A stretch of 64,000 bases of DNA from Olavius algarvensis associated proteobacterium Delta 3 (lineage in GTDB: Bacteria; Desulfobacterota; Desulfobacteria; Desulfobacterales; CAFBRK01): positions 1-64,000 of the forward strand of contig CAFBRK010000158.1 in assembly GCA_903231505.1 (NCBI GenBank). The letters are read 5' to 3'. Under the pieces are notes generated by a model that made no database searches, was not told the DNA's origin, and worked only from the letters and a program-made list of their open reading frames with translations. Both the position numbers and the translations under genes were made by a program. Below, piece after piece: positions 17,921 through 27,002 of the stretch (position 1 is its first letter; every line of letters begins with the position of its first letter).

Positions 17921-18748
17921 TCAGACCACTGATTTGAGATCGGCACGTGATGTTCCGGTAAGGTACCTTGTGATAACCGCCGCCTTGAGAAAAAGAAAAA
18001 CGTTGGTGTCTTGCCGGTCCGGTTTTTCCTGGCCAAGGGCCACATGGTGAACGGCCTCAATGCCGGCGTCATCCTTCTGGCTCACCTGCCGCTCGACCAA
18101 CAGAAGGCTGTTGTGAATGAGGCTGTAAATGACGATGGGGCCAAACAGAGACTCTCCGCCGGACCGTTTCGTGATCGGCCCGAGGATGCGAAATTGACCC
18201 ATCTGCATCTTTTTAGGCGCCTTCCGGTAGTCAAGCAGTTCCGCAAACAGCGTCAGCGCCTCCATGACGCCGTCAGCGTATTCCCGTTCGAGGGAGCGGA
18301 TCCCGTCCGTTGCGATATCGTCGATATCCGGGGCGCCAAAGGACAGGTTGAGCCGCTCGAGCAGCTGCCCTTGGACCGCCCGCACCGATTCATCCTTTTT
18401 GCTGACCACCACATCGCTGTCTCTCAGGATTTTGATCGCATTGCGGATACTGATCATCTCCTTGACAATTGGGTTTCGACGCATGGCGAGATCCGACTCG
18501 GAAGTGTGGTAAATGGGCAGCTCATTGTCCAGGACGAGGATATAGCCCTGGTCGGCGGCTTCCTCCGTGAGATAATACAGGTCCATCTCTCGCACGTTCT
18601 CTTGACGAAAATCACCGAACGCCAACAAAGACCGCATGGCGTCTGTGTCAATCCTCCTGCCGCTGTCCGGAGGACCCATGGAGTGGATCACTTTATTGGC
18701 CAGCGTGTCGATTTCAATTTTCTGAAGCAGATTGGCTTTGAAGGTCAT
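17921..18748 (-). CDS. conserved unknown protein divergent from citrate synthase
   Basis: 275 residues, soluble, acidic to neutral, without signal peptide or membrane helix. Protein-like composition begins at the ATG at 18748 (MTFKANLLQKIEIDTLANKV), which has AAGGGGG just upstream; the frame stays open further 5' but only antisense to the citrate synthase gene. The middle contains long amphipathic helices (LERLNLSFGAPDID..., YADGVMEALTLFAELLDYR). The last 45 residues become basic and serine/glutamine-rich. No family is recognised. The 246-base divergent region with citrate synthase could serve both promoters. Confidence 0.65.
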   Translation of the reverse strand: MTFKANLLQKIEIDTLANKVIHSMGPPDSGRRIDTDAMRSLLAFGDFRQENVREMDLYYLTEEAADQGYILVLDNELPIYHTSESDLAMRRNPIVKEMISIRNAIKILRDSDVVVSKKDESVRAVQGQLLERLNLSFGAPDIDDIATDGIRSLEREYADGVMEALTLFAELLDYRKAPKKMQMGQFRILGPITKRSGGESLFGPIVIYSLIHNSLLLVERQVSQKDDAGIEAVHHVALGQEKPDRQDTNVFLFLKAAVITRYLTGTSRADLKSVV

Positions 18749-18994
18749 GGTTGCCCCCTTGTTTGGAAAGGGATGCAAAATGAAGGTGCCGATGGTCCAT
18801 TGGGCCCGCCGGTACGAGGGAAATCTGTAAAAATGAGATAGCACAGGCAGGGGGCCGTGTCCAGCTTGACCACAACACGATGTTTGGCTATGATACCCCC
18901 GCTTTTCGGTAAGTCCTCCATTAACCAGAAGATGAATCCCGAACGGAGCGATGACAATGTCATGCCCGGGCAACTGGGTGACGGGGAGTCCTTT

Positions 18995-20293
18995 ATGGAA
19001 ATGATTCAAACCACAGAGTCTGTCACACTCACATATGGCGGCAAGGCGTATGAACTGCCCATTATCGAGGGCACGGAAGGGGAAAGGGCCATCGACATTG
19101 CCGCGCTCCGGCGCGATACCGGTTTGATCACTCTCGATCCGGGGTATGCGAACACCGGAAGCTGTACAAGTGCAATAACCTTTCTTGACGGAGAACATGG
19201 AATTCTGCGATACCGTGGAATTCCTGTAGAGCAGCTGGCAGAGCATGCCACGTTCAAAGAAACCGCCTATCTGCTGATCAACGGCCGCCTCCCCACCAGA
19301 AAAGAACTGACCCGCTTTTCCGTGCTTCTCAACGACCATTCCCTGGTTCACGAGGACATGAAGGTCTTCTATCAGAGCTTTCCAAGCCGATCCCATCCCA
19401 TGGGCATCCTGTCGGCAATGGTCAATGCATTGAGAAGTTTTTATCCTGAACTTCAGACCGCCGAAGAAGAAAACAGCATTACGGTCACACGGCTTCTGTC
19501 GAAAGTCCGTACCCTGGCGGCCATGTCCTACAAAATCTCCATGGGTCATACGGTCGTGTACCCCCGCTCGGATCTTGCCTATTGCGAGAATTTTCTAAAT
19601 ATGATGTTCGACTCCCCGGTCCGCCCCTACCACCTTGACAGTGACGTGGTGAAGGCCCTCCGTGTCTTTTGGATACTGCATGCGGATCATGAACAGAATT
19701 GTTCCACGTCGGCCGTACGATTGGTCGGCAGTGCCCGGGTCAATCTCTACGCCGCCATTTCATCCGGGATTGCCGCACTGTGGGGCCCCCTCCACGGCGG
19801 GGCCAACCAGGCGGTGATAGAAATGCTCTCGGACATTTACGAAACCGGCGGCGATTTCCGTCCCCACCTTGAAAGAGCCAAAGACCGTAACGATCCGTTT
19901 CGCCTGATGGGATTCGGCCACCGGGTATACAAGACCTATGATCCCCGGGCAAAAATTATGAAGAAAATGTGCGATACGCTTTTGACAAAGCTTCACATCG
20001 ACGATCCTCTGCTCGACATTGCCATGGAACTCGAGGAAGCGGCTGTTAAAGACGATTACTTTGTCGAGCATCATCTCTACCCGAATGTCGACTTCTACGC
20101 CGGCATTGTCTTGCGGGCTATCGGAATACCAACCAATATGTTTACGGTTTTGTTTGCGATCGGACGCCTCCCCGGCTGGATTGCCCAATGGAAGGAAAGC
20201 GTAGAAGATCCGGAGTGGAAACTCAACCGGCCTCGACAGATTTACACGGGCCCTGGCAAAATCGACTTCATACCGATTGACGAACGCGAGTAG
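18995..20293 (+). CDS. gltA: citrate synthase
   Basis: Condenses acetyl-CoA and oxaloacetate to citrate, the entry of the TCA cycle. 432 residues, the length of the hexameric Gram-negative type. Active-site elements: HADHEQN with His229 and His232, GPLHGGAN with catalytic His267, FGHRVYKTYDPRA with the citrate-binding arginine, and NVDFYAG with catalytic Asp366. The frame extends upstream to 18857, but GGGGAG at 18983-18988 places the start at the ATG at 18995 (a second ATG follows at 19001). The methionine aminopeptidase gene starts 6 bases downstream. In a sulfate reducer it could serve either oxidative TCA flux or glutamate synthesis. Confidence 0.96.
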   Translation: MEMIQTTESVTLTYGGKAYELPIIEGTEGERAIDIAALRRDTGLITLDPGYANTGSCTSAITFLDGEHGILRYRGIPVEQLAEHATFKETAYLLINGRLPTRKELTRFSVLLNDHSLVHEDMKVFYQSFPSRSHPMGILSAMVNALRSFYPELQTAEEENSITVTRLLSKVRTLAAMSYKISMGHTVVYPRSDLAYCENFLNMMFDSPVRPYHLDSDVVKALRVFWILHADHEQNCSTSAVRLVGSARVNLYAAISSGIAALWGPLHGGANQAVIEMLSDIYETGGDFRPHLERAKDRNDPFRLMGFGHRVYKTYDPRAKIMKKMCDTLLTKLHIDDPLLDIAMELEEAAVKDDYFVEHHLYPNVDFYAGIVLRAIGIPTNMFTVLFAIGRLPGWIAQWKESVEDPEWKLNRPRQIYTGPGKIDFIPIDERE

Positions 20294-20299
20294 AGGAAC

Positions 20300-21187
20300 A
20301 TGATCGGAATCAACCTGTCACCGAAGATCGGACGCAATGAGCCTTGCCCATGCGGAAGCGGACTCAAATTTAAAAAATGCTGCCTGGGCAAAAAGGAAGG
20401 CATCCCGGTAAAAGAATACTACTACAACAAGTACCGTATTCAGTTGAAGGAAAAGAATGACATCGAAGGGATCCGCAACGCCGGCAGACTGGTGGTGGAA
20501 ACCCTGGATCTGGTGGAATCGGCGATCAAGCCGGGTTTGACCACCGAAGCTATCAATACGCTGGTTCACGATTTTACGATTCAGAACAATGCCACTCCTG
20601 CGCCACTCAATTACAAAGGGTTTCCAAAAAGTGTCTGTGTGTCAGTCAATGAAGTCATCTGCCATGGTATTCCCGCTGAGCGCGTACTCCTAAGCGGTGA
20701 CATCGTGAATGTCGATGTGACCTCGATACGCGACGGCTATTACGCCGATGCCAATAAAAGCTTTTTTGTCGGCACTCCGGGAAACGACGCTCAAAAGATC
20801 GTATCGGTTGCCCGGGAGTGCTTGAAGCGGGCGATGGAAATGGTTTCGCCGGGCAACACCATCGGCGATATCGGTTGGGCCATTCAGGATTATGCCGAGT
20901 CGAATAGTTGCTCGGTCGTCCGGGAATTCGTTGGCCATGGCGTCGGCTTTGACTTTCATGAGGCTCCCCAGGTGCCCCATTACGGCAAACGCGGAGACGG
21001 GATCGTTTTGGTTCCGGGAATGGTGTTTACCATAGAACCGATGATCAATCTGGGAAAGAAGGAGTTGAAAGTGCTTCAGGACAATTGGACTGCCGTTACC
21101 CGTGACGGCTCTCTCTCGGCCCAATTTGAGCAGACAATCCTAGTGACCGAGGACGGCTGCGAGAGCCTGACGCCCTATCCTTTGTAG
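20300..21187 (+). CDS. map: methionine aminopeptidase with N-terminal SEC-C zinc motif
   Basis: Removes the initiator methionine from nascent proteins. Residues 11-30 form a SEC-C zinc motif, GRNEPCPCGSG...KKCC, with Cys16, Cys18, Cys27 and Cys28, the same element found at the end of SecA and likely used to dock on ribosomes or other proteins. The type I MAP fold follows from about residue 45, with His122 and metal ligands Asp139, Asp150, His213, Glu246 and Glu277 all in place. 295 residues, about 35 longer than E. coli Map because of the SEC-C part. It starts 6 bases after citrate synthase and is likely co-transcribed. Confidence 0.95.
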   Translation: MIGINLSPKIGRNEPCPCGSGLKFKKCCLGKKEGIPVKEYYYNKYRIQLKEKNDIEGIRNAGRLVVETLDLVESAIKPGLTTEAINTLVHDFTIQNNATPAPLNYKGFPKSVCVSVNEVICHGIPAERVLLSGDIVNVDVTSIRDGYYADANKSFFVGTPGNDAQKIVSVARECLKRAMEMVSPGNTIGDIGWAIQDYAESNSCSVVREFVGHGVGFDFHEAPQVPHYGKRGDGIVLVPGMVFTIEPMINLGKKELKVLQDNWTAVTRDGSLSAQFEQTILVTEDGCESLTPYPL

Positions 21188-21231
21188 ATTCGGTTTGCCT
21201 GTTGTCCGGTTTGCCCGCCTGCTTGTCCTGC

Positions 21232-21276
21232 CTGTCCTGAGCATGTCGAAGGGAGCAAGCGTAGCGCGTCGAAGGG
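21232..21276. repeat. dispersed repeat with GTCGAAGG arms, copy 1
   Basis: CTGTCCTGAGCATGTCGAAG followed by a spacer and CGCGTCGAAGGG. Shortened relatives occur at 53721-53756 (opposite orientation) and 59073-59103. Such CTGAGC...GTCGAAGG intergenic repeats are common in bacterial chromosomes. The rest of the gap 21188-21577 has the terminator below and no gene. Confidence 0.55.
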
Positions 21277-21399
21277 TTTGCCGGCAAAAGGCGTTTATCC
21301 ATCATACTTCATCTACCTGCTGAAGCCGGTGCGCCCGAAGAAAAACACGTCATCTATACCTTTGGTTCTCGGCACGTTGCAGTAATCTATCCGGCTCAA

Positions 21400-21436
21400 A
21401 AGAAACCGGGCAATCCTCCTCGCGGGGATTGCCCGG
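21400..21436 (-). terminator. rho-independent terminator for the small secreted protein gene
   Basis: CCGGGCAATCC (21406-21416) and GGATTGCCCGG (21426-21436) make an 11-bp perfect stem with a 9-base loop. On the minus strand it runs into TTTCTTTTG. It lies about 140 bases beyond the stop at 21578. Confidence 0.75.
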
Positions 21437-21577
21437 AACTTGAACATCGCGGGCCGATCGGAAATCCTTTATAAACAATCGAACACTATAAATACAACCT
21501 GTTTGACCTGCATTACCCATCTCCGCCGGATACCGGGCACTGCAGCAAACATGACAACAAAAGCAATTACCGCCGGA

Positions 21578-21892
21578 TTACTTCGGTTCGAACTGGCCCA
21601 GTGGTCTGTTGAATGTATAGCCAACGGGATCTGCTATCAGCTTGTCGGCGGCCTGGTCGATGTTTCCGCCGATACCGGATAACGGAATCGTTATAATAAA
21701 TGTGGCGGCTCCAACGATGGACGCTGCCAGTCCGATCGGTCGTGTAAAAAGCGCATCTGCGAACATTGCCCCGGCATCCCTGTCCTTTTGAAAGGAAGCG
21801 GACTGCTGGGCCAAAAGCGGAGTGGCGCACGGTACGAGGACCAGACTAAGAGCCAGGAAAAAGACCGTGGTATGTTTTCCGAATTTATGCAT
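21578..21892 (-). CDS. small exported protein of unknown function
   Basis: 104 residues. Residues 1-29 are a signal peptide (basic start, hydrophobic FFLALSLVLVP, likely cleavage after LLA-Q). The mature part has one glycine/alanine-rich hydrophobic stretch (LAASIVGAATFIITIPLSG) followed by GGNIDQAADKLI and FNRPLGQFE. This pattern, RPIGL...P-S-GGN...AADKLI...F-RPLG, recurs in small uncharacterised proteins of Desulfobacterota and gammaproteobacteria. GGAGGA precedes the ATG. Likely periplasmic, or anchored in the inner membrane by the second helix. Confidence 0.75.
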   Translation of the reverse strand: MHKFGKHTTVFFLALSLVLVPCATPLLAQQSASFQKDRDAGAMFADALFTRPIGLAASIVGAATFIITIPLSGIGGNIDQAADKLIADPVGYTFNRPLGQFEPK

Positions 21893-22079
21893 ATAATCCT
21901 CCTCCGATGTATCACCGTTTGGATTTCAGTGGCTGGAGAACGCCCAGGGAGACATGGTCTTCAAACCCACCATCAACGTTATTGCCTGAAATAATATGTA
22001 ACTTCGGCTATAGTGTCAAGAAAAAACAGCAAAATCAGGCAATTCGGGAGCTTCGCCCTCTGCGGCCACGATATGTTGT

Positions 22080-24524
22080 ATGCCGATGGCAGAATTTAGC
22101 GCATACCTTGATGTCGCCGTTTCACTTCCGGTGTATCGCACCTACACCTACGGCGTACCGGATCATCTTATCGACCAGGCCGCCACCGGTAAGCGGGCTC
22201 TGGTGTTTTTCGGAAAGCGCCGGGTCACCGGTTTCATCCTGGAGCATCGGCAGAAGCCGAAAGCCAAAGACATTAAACCGGTGCTTGATATTCTGGACCC
22301 GTTCCCGCTGTTTCCTGCCTCGATGATCCCGTTTTTTCGCTGGATCGCGAATTATTACATCCACCCCATCGGGGAAGTCATTCGCACGGCCCTGCCCCGT
22401 GGCCTGACCCTTGCCGACAGAACCGAAATTACGCTCACCGACCGGGGCCGGCACGCCCTCGATCAGGGAGGCATGGATACCGACGAAGCGGCATTGATGC
22501 AGCAACTCCAATCCGGGCCTAGGCCCTATCATCTGCTGCTGCGCAACCCGGAGCCCAAACAGATTGCCATTCTGGTGAACGCCCTGGAGACACGGGGTTG
22601 GATCGACAGACGACAGCGGTTGTCCGGTGGGAGCACCCGGCATCGGACCGAGCGGTTTGTATCCCTTCCGGAAGGGTTTTTACCCCCATCCCGATTTTCA
22701 GCTCAACGCCGTACGATCGTCGATATTCTAAGCGACCGGGGAGAGGTTTCCGTTGCAGAGCTAAAAAATGAGATCCCTACAGCCCCGGCATTGGTTCGAT
22801 CCATGGAAACACAAGGTCAGATCAAGGTGGTTCGGAAACCGGTCTTTCGGGACCCTTTCGGAGACGCCATTTCACCGGACACCGCGCCACATCTGAACCC
22901 GGATCAGCAGCAAGCGGTAACAACGATCGTATCCGGACTCGGACAGGGTTATAAGACATTTTTATTAACCGGGGTCACAGGCAGCGGGAAAACAGAGGTC
23001 TACCTCAGAGCCACCGCCGAAGCCATTGGCCGGGATGTTTCCGTTCTGGTACTGGTTCCGGAAATCGTCCTGATTTCACAGATGGAGCGGCGCTTCCGTG
23101 CCCGTTTCGGGGACTGCATCGCTGTTCTCCATAGCGGGCTGACCGCCGGCGAAAGATACGATCAATGGATACGCATCGTCCAGGGGCACGTACGCATCGC
23201 AATCGGCGTGCGCTCGGCGGTATTTGCGCCCATGGATCACATCGGATTGATCGTGGTGGATGAAGAGCATGACGGCTCCTATAAACAAGACGGGGGACTG
23301 AAGTATAACGCCAGAGATCTGGCTGTCGTAAGAGCCAGGCAGCATGACGCGATGGCGGTTTTAGGTTCGGCAACACCGTCGATTCAGTCCTACGATAATG
23401 CCCGGAGAAAAAAGTATTCTGAACTCACCCTCCCCAGTCGCGTTGAGGAACGTCCGCTTCCCACCATCGAGGTCATCGATCTTCGAAAAACACGGGATAT
23501 GCGGGGTATTCGACGTTTCATGACACCGCTACTGATCGACGCCATCTCGGATTCCCTCGAAAAAAACGAACAAACGCTATTGTTTTTGAACCGCCGGGGA
23601 TTTGCCAGTTATCCGGTTTGCGGCTCCTGCGGTGAGGCGATCCGTTGCCGCAATTGTGATATCTCACTAACATTGCATAGAGGATTGAACACACTCCGCT
23701 GCCACTTCTGCGGATACTCGCAACCTTTCCAGCAGGCCTGCCCTTCCTGCAGCGTGTCTCGAATTCAATTGCTCGGGATGGGTACGGAAAAAGTGGAAGC
23801 CGCTGTTCAAAAACTGTTCCCTTCGGCCCGAGTCGCCCGCATGGACCGGGATACGACCGCGCGAAAAGGTTCGGTCGTGAAGCTCCTTAAAGGTCTGCGG
23901 GAGGGCTCCATCGATGTGCTGGTCGGCACCCAGATGGTCGCAAAGGGCCATGACTTTCCAAACATCACACTTGTCGGGATTATCTGTGCAGACCTTTCCT
24001 TAAACTTCCCGGACTTTCGCTCCGGCGAGAGAACATTCCAGCTGCTGGCCCAGGTGGCCGGGCGGGCCGGGCGCGGCGATGTCCCCGGTCGGGTCATTTT
24101 GCAAACCTATAACCCCGACCATTTCTGTATCACGGCGGCAAAACGTCAAGATTTCAGAAAGTTCTACACCGACGACATTACTTTTCGCAAGGCTCTGAAA
24201 TACCCGCCGTTTACCCGCATGATACAGCTTCGCATCAGCGGCAAACGGGCCGATCAAACCGAGCACCACGCCCGGACGTTGGGCGACCGCATTCGATCTG
24301 TGCTCAGGCGGGAGCCCTTTCGCGACCGGTCCATCCAAGTCTTGGGGCCGATTGAATCGCCCCTGGCGAAGCTGGCGAATCGGTACAGGTGGCAGATCCT
24401 GCTCAAGGGCAGCCGTCACCAGGAACTTCATGCGCTGGCCATGACCGTTCTCTTCGACAACGCGTTTCGGAAGAGCAGAAACGTTAAAATTGTCGCCGAC
24501 GTGGATCCGGTGTTTATGATGTAG
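22080..24524 (+). CDS. priA: primosomal replication restart helicase PriA
   Basis: 3'-to-5' helicase that reloads the replisome at stalled forks. 814 residues, slightly long for the family. The N-terminal 3'-DNA-binding domain (AYLDVAVSLPVYRTYTYGVPD) precedes Walker A in TGVTGSGKTEVYLRA (about 297-312), DEEH at about 394-397 followed by GSYKQDGGLKYNARDLAVVRA, and the eight-cysteine zinc region between about 514 and 560 (CGSC, CRNC, CHFCG, CPSC). GTQMVAKGHDFPNITLV and QVAGRAGRGDVPG are helicase motifs V and VI. The first ATG has no clear ribosome binding site; a second ATG follows two codons later. Confidence 0.96.
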   Translation: MPMAEFSAYLDVAVSLPVYRTYTYGVPDHLIDQAATGKRALVFFGKRRVTGFILEHRQKPKAKDIKPVLDILDPFPLFPASMIPFFRWIANYYIHPIGEVIRTALPRGLTLADRTEITLTDRGRHALDQGGMDTDEAALMQQLQSGPRPYHLLLRNPEPKQIAILVNALETRGWIDRRQRLSGGSTRHRTERFVSLPEGFLPPSRFSAQRRTIVDILSDRGEVSVAELKNEIPTAPALVRSMETQGQIKVVRKPVFRDPFGDAISPDTAPHLNPDQQQAVTTIVSGLGQGYKTFLLTGVTGSGKTEVYLRATAEAIGRDVSVLVLVPEIVLISQMERRFRARFGDCIAVLHSGLTAGERYDQWIRIVQGHVRIAIGVRSAVFAPMDHIGLIVVDEEHDGSYKQDGGLKYNARDLAVVRARQHDAMAVLGSATPSIQSYDNARRKKYSELTLPSRVEERPLPTIEVIDLRKTRDMRGIRRFMTPLLIDAISDSLEKNEQTLLFLNRRGFASYPVCGSCGEAIRCRNCDISLTLHRGLNTLRCHFCGYSQPFQQACPSCSVSRIQLLGMGTEKVEAAVQKLFPSARVARMDRDTTARKGSVVKLLKGLREGSIDVLVGTQMVAKGHDFPNITLVGIICADLSLNFPDFRSGERTFQLLAQVAGRAGRGDVPGRVILQTYNPDHFCITAAKRQDFRKFYTDDITFRKALKYPPFTRMIQLRISGKRADQTEHHARTLGDRIRSVLRREPFRDRSIQVLGPIESPLAKLANRYRWQILLKGSRHQELHALAMTVLFDNAFRKSRNVKIVADVDPVFMM

Positions 24525-24545
24525 GCGCCATCTGGGTCCTTCCGC

Positions 24546-24574
24546 TTGACATTGTCCGCACGGGGCCGCATACT
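24546..24574 (+). promoter_or_regulatory. sigma-70-type promoter for the DUF1573/HAD pair
   Basis: TTGACA at 24546-24551, a 17-base spacer and CATACT at 24569-24574. A ribosome binding site TAGGAG ends 9 bases before the ATG at 24612. Because the downstream DUF1573 frame is broken, an intact promoter and leader argue that the gene is, or recently was, expressed. Confidence 0.65.
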
Positions 24575-24611
24575 TTCAGGGAAACCGTAGGAATAATAGG
24601 AGTATAATCTG

Positions 24612-25308
24612 ATGAGACAACGTTCGGCTGTTTTTCTTCTGGCGATGATCAGTTCCCTGGTCTGGGTCTGGGCGGCAGCGGCCGCCGAATCGGCCGAAAG
24701 CCGTTGCGCCGGAGCCGCGGTTTGAGTTTTCGACCGTGGTCGAGGGTACTGAGGTAACCCACGATTTTGTCATTGAAAACCACGGTACGGCACCACTCAA
24801 CATCGCAAAAGTTCAGACCGGCTGAGGGTGCACGGCGGCCTCATTCACGAGGCGAATCCCTCCCGGCGGCGAGGGAACCGTTACGGTAAAGGTCTTTACC
24901 AGTGGATATGGGGGCAGGCGTATGGCCAAGTACATCCACGTGCATACCGACGATCCCCAGCAAAAAATGGTCAACCTGATCATTTCCGGCCCGGTAGATA
25001 AATTTGCGACGATAACGCCGAAGATCGCCCGTCTGTACGGCAAGATCGGAAAACCCGCCCGGGCCACCGTTTCAATTGTCCAGGAGAAAAAGTATCCGTT
25101 TCGGCTTGTGGGCCCAAACGAACATGAGAAGAAGAATATCCGGTACACCATCTCTGAACTGAATACGGGACAAAACAAGGGCTATCGGGTGACCATCGAA
25201 AATATAAAGCAGGACAAAGGTCGGTACTTCGAGGTCCTGAAGCTTAAAACCGACAGCACCATCCGCCCGGAAATACAGATATCGGTACACGGGTATATCT
25301 CAGAATGA
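24612..25308 (+). CDS. DUF1573 exported protein with in-frame TGA (candidate Sec) and a 1-nt frameshift
   Basis: Residues 1-25 from 24612 are a signal peptide (MRQRSAVFLLAMISS..., ending AAAAAE). The mature domain continues in the next frame from about 24695 (KAVAPEPRFEFSTVVEGTEV); one extra A in GAAAGCC near 24697 would explain the shift. The DUF1573 fold follows: FVIENHGTAPLNIAKVQTG, then TGA at 24823-24825, then GCTAASF...IPPGGEGTV...VHTDDP. Family members have C-G-C-T here, so TGA falls exactly on the first conserved Cys. The remaining 160 codons are intact and overlap the next gene by ATGA. Readings: a selenoprotein with a sequencing error upstream, or a young pseudogene. Confidence 0.65.
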
Positions 25309-25952
25309 CCGGGAGCAAGGTTTTCAAAGACATCCGGGTCGTTGCTTTTGACTGTGACGGCGTCCTGTTCGATACGGAAGAAGCCAATACCAACTATTAC
25401 AATCGCCTTCTCGAGCGTTTCGGACTCCCTCCCATGACGCCGGAACAGTTTGCCTATGTCCACATGCATACGGCCGAGGCGTCCATAGCCTTCCTGTTTG
25501 CAGAGGAGACCATGTTGGCAGCCGCAAGGGCTTACGCTAAAGAAATGACCTACTTCCCTTTCCTGAAATACATGGAAATGGAACCGGCCCTGGTTCCCCT
25601 CCTGAAGAAAATCCGACCATCCGTCAAAACGGCCATCGCCACCAATCGTTCCGATACCATGCTGCCCCTCCTGGAAAAATTTAGGCTGGACGCCTATTTT
25701 GATCTGGTAGTGCGATCCATCGACGTGAAGCGGCCGAAACCGCATCCGGACATGCTCATCAAAGTTCTGGACAACTTCGACGTCATGCCGAATCAGCTTG
25801 TCTATGTGGGTGACTCATTGCTCGACGAACAGACCGCCTCGGCTGCAGAAGTGCAGTTTGTCGCTTATAAGAATCCATCCTTAAGTGCGGCACTCCACAT
25901 TGACAGTCTTCAGACACTCGAGACGCTCGTAAACGGTGGTGTTTCGGGATAG
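25305..25952 (+). CDS. HAD-superfamily phosphatase (Gph-like)
   Basis: 215-residue haloacid-dehalogenase phosphohydrolase. Motif I is DCDGVLFDTEE, with nucleophile and acid Asp16/Asp18; motif II is ATNRSD; motif III is the Lys in VKRPKPHPDM; motif IV is VGDSLLDEQ. The helical cap between residues 22 and 90 classes it with the beta-phosphoglucomutase / phosphoglycolate phosphatase group (C1 cap). The ATG overlaps the stop of the DUF1573 gene, so translation is coupled. Substrate unknown; phosphoglycolate or sugar phosphates are typical. Confidence 0.9.
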   Translation: MTGSKVFKDIRVVAFDCDGVLFDTEEANTNYYNRLLERFGLPPMTPEQFAYVHMHTAEASIAFLFAEETMLAAARAYAKEMTYFPFLKYMEMEPALVPLLKKIRPSVKTAIATNRSDTMLPLLEKFRLDAYFDLVVRSIDVKRPKPHPDMLIKVLDNFDVMPNQLVYVGDSLLDEQTASAAEVQFVAYKNPSLSAALHIDSLQTLETLVNGGVSG

Positions 25953-26115
25953 CCCGGTCACGATTGCCGGGTCGGTCGGAATAATCACGAAACCCATCAA
26001 GAGTCTTTGTTGAAATTTCCGGCCTGGTGCCCACACAGCTATGGCGTCTGCCAGAGTTCCGTTCCGAAATCGGTCTTCCGGTCCGGAGTCTGGATTTTAC
26101 ACTGCAAGAGGAAAC

Positions 26116-26820
26116 ATGACGATGAAGACAATTGGCCTGATCGGCGGCATGAGTTGGGAATCTTCCATAGAGTATTACCGGATTATCAACGAAGTCGCCA
26201 AAGACCGCCTTGGCGGTCTGCATTCCGCCAAATGCGTGATGTATTCTGTTGACTTCGGGGAGATTGAACCCCTGATGAAAGACAACCGGTGGGATGTTGT
26301 TGCCGATGCACTGATTCTTGCAGCCCGCTCGGTCGAGCAGGCCGGTGCCGATTTCCTGGTGATTTGCACCAACACCATGCACAAGCTTGCCGGAGACATC
26401 CAGGCGGCAATTCACATTCCGCTGCTGCATATTGCCAATGCGACCGGCGAACGTATCCGTACCCGAGGATGTTCAACCGTGGCGCTTCTTGGGACCCGGT
26501 TTACCATGGAAGAAATATTTTACAGGGAACGGCTTTCCGATCAGTACGGCGTGCGGGTCATCATACCGGACAGCCCGGAAAGAAACATGGTCGATCGGGT
26601 GATATTCGATGAACTATGCCGCGGAAAGATTGTCCCGTCATCAAAAACCGCCTATCTCGGAATCATGGAGACCCTGGTGAAGGCCGGTGCAGAAGGCATC
26701 ATCTTGGGGTGTACTGAAATCGGTCTGCTGGTCCATCAGGAAGACAGTCGGGTCCCTTTGTTCGACACGGCCCGTATCCATGCAGAAGCGGCGGTGGACT
26801 TTGCACTCAAAGGACCTTAG
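26116..26820 (+). CDS. aspartate/glutamate racemase family protein
   Basis: 234 residues. Starts MTMKTIGLIGGMSWESSIEYYRIINE, the usual beginning of cytoplasmic aspartate racemases (YgeA type). The two catalytic cysteines stand in VICTNTMH (Cys84) and ILGCTEIGLL (Cys199), as expected for PLP-independent two-base racemases. An upstream in-frame ATG at 26041 lacks a ribosome binding site; AGAGGAA precedes 26116. It is flanked by intergenic repeats and has no operon partner. It may make D-aspartate or D-glutamate for the wall, or act on another amino acid. Confidence 0.88.
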   Translation: MTMKTIGLIGGMSWESSIEYYRIINEVAKDRLGGLHSAKCVMYSVDFGEIEPLMKDNRWDVVADALILAARSVEQAGADFLVICTNTMHKLAGDIQAAIHIPLLHIANATGERIRTRGCSTVALLGTRFTMEEIFYRERLSDQYGVRVIIPDSPERNMVDRVIFDELCRGKIVPSSKTAYLGIMETLVKAGAEGIILGCTEIGLLVHQEDSRVPLFDTARIHAEAAVDFALKGP

Positions 26821-26867
26821 CGCAAAACAATCGGTGACGGCCACACGGTTTTGTTTTTAAAGGTGAC

Positions 26868-26955
26868 GGAGTGGTGGAGTGATGGAGCATTGGAGTATTG
26901 GTCATGAGAAGGCGCTTTACACGAAATTCCGGTATTCCATCACTCCAATACTCCA
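26868..26955. repeat. inverted intergenic repeat with TGGAGTATTGG units
   Basis: The left arm near 26868-26901 contains TGGAGTGATGGAG and TGGAGTATTGG; the right arm at 26937-26955 reads CCATCACTCCAATACTCCA, the complement of the same units. The arms can pair across about 35 bases. It lies just upstream of the shikimate-kinase-like gene and probably explains the misleading open extension of that gene. Confidence 0.6.
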
Positions 26956-27002
26956 AAAAACAAGTTGAAACGCTTCGTGATCTTCACGGTGCATTAAATG
27001 AT

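Noticed and set aside
18749-19549. Long 5' extension of the minus-strand gene at 17921-18748
   Set aside because: It runs antisense to the citrate synthase gene and has no protein-like pattern; AAGGGGG marks the start at 18748.
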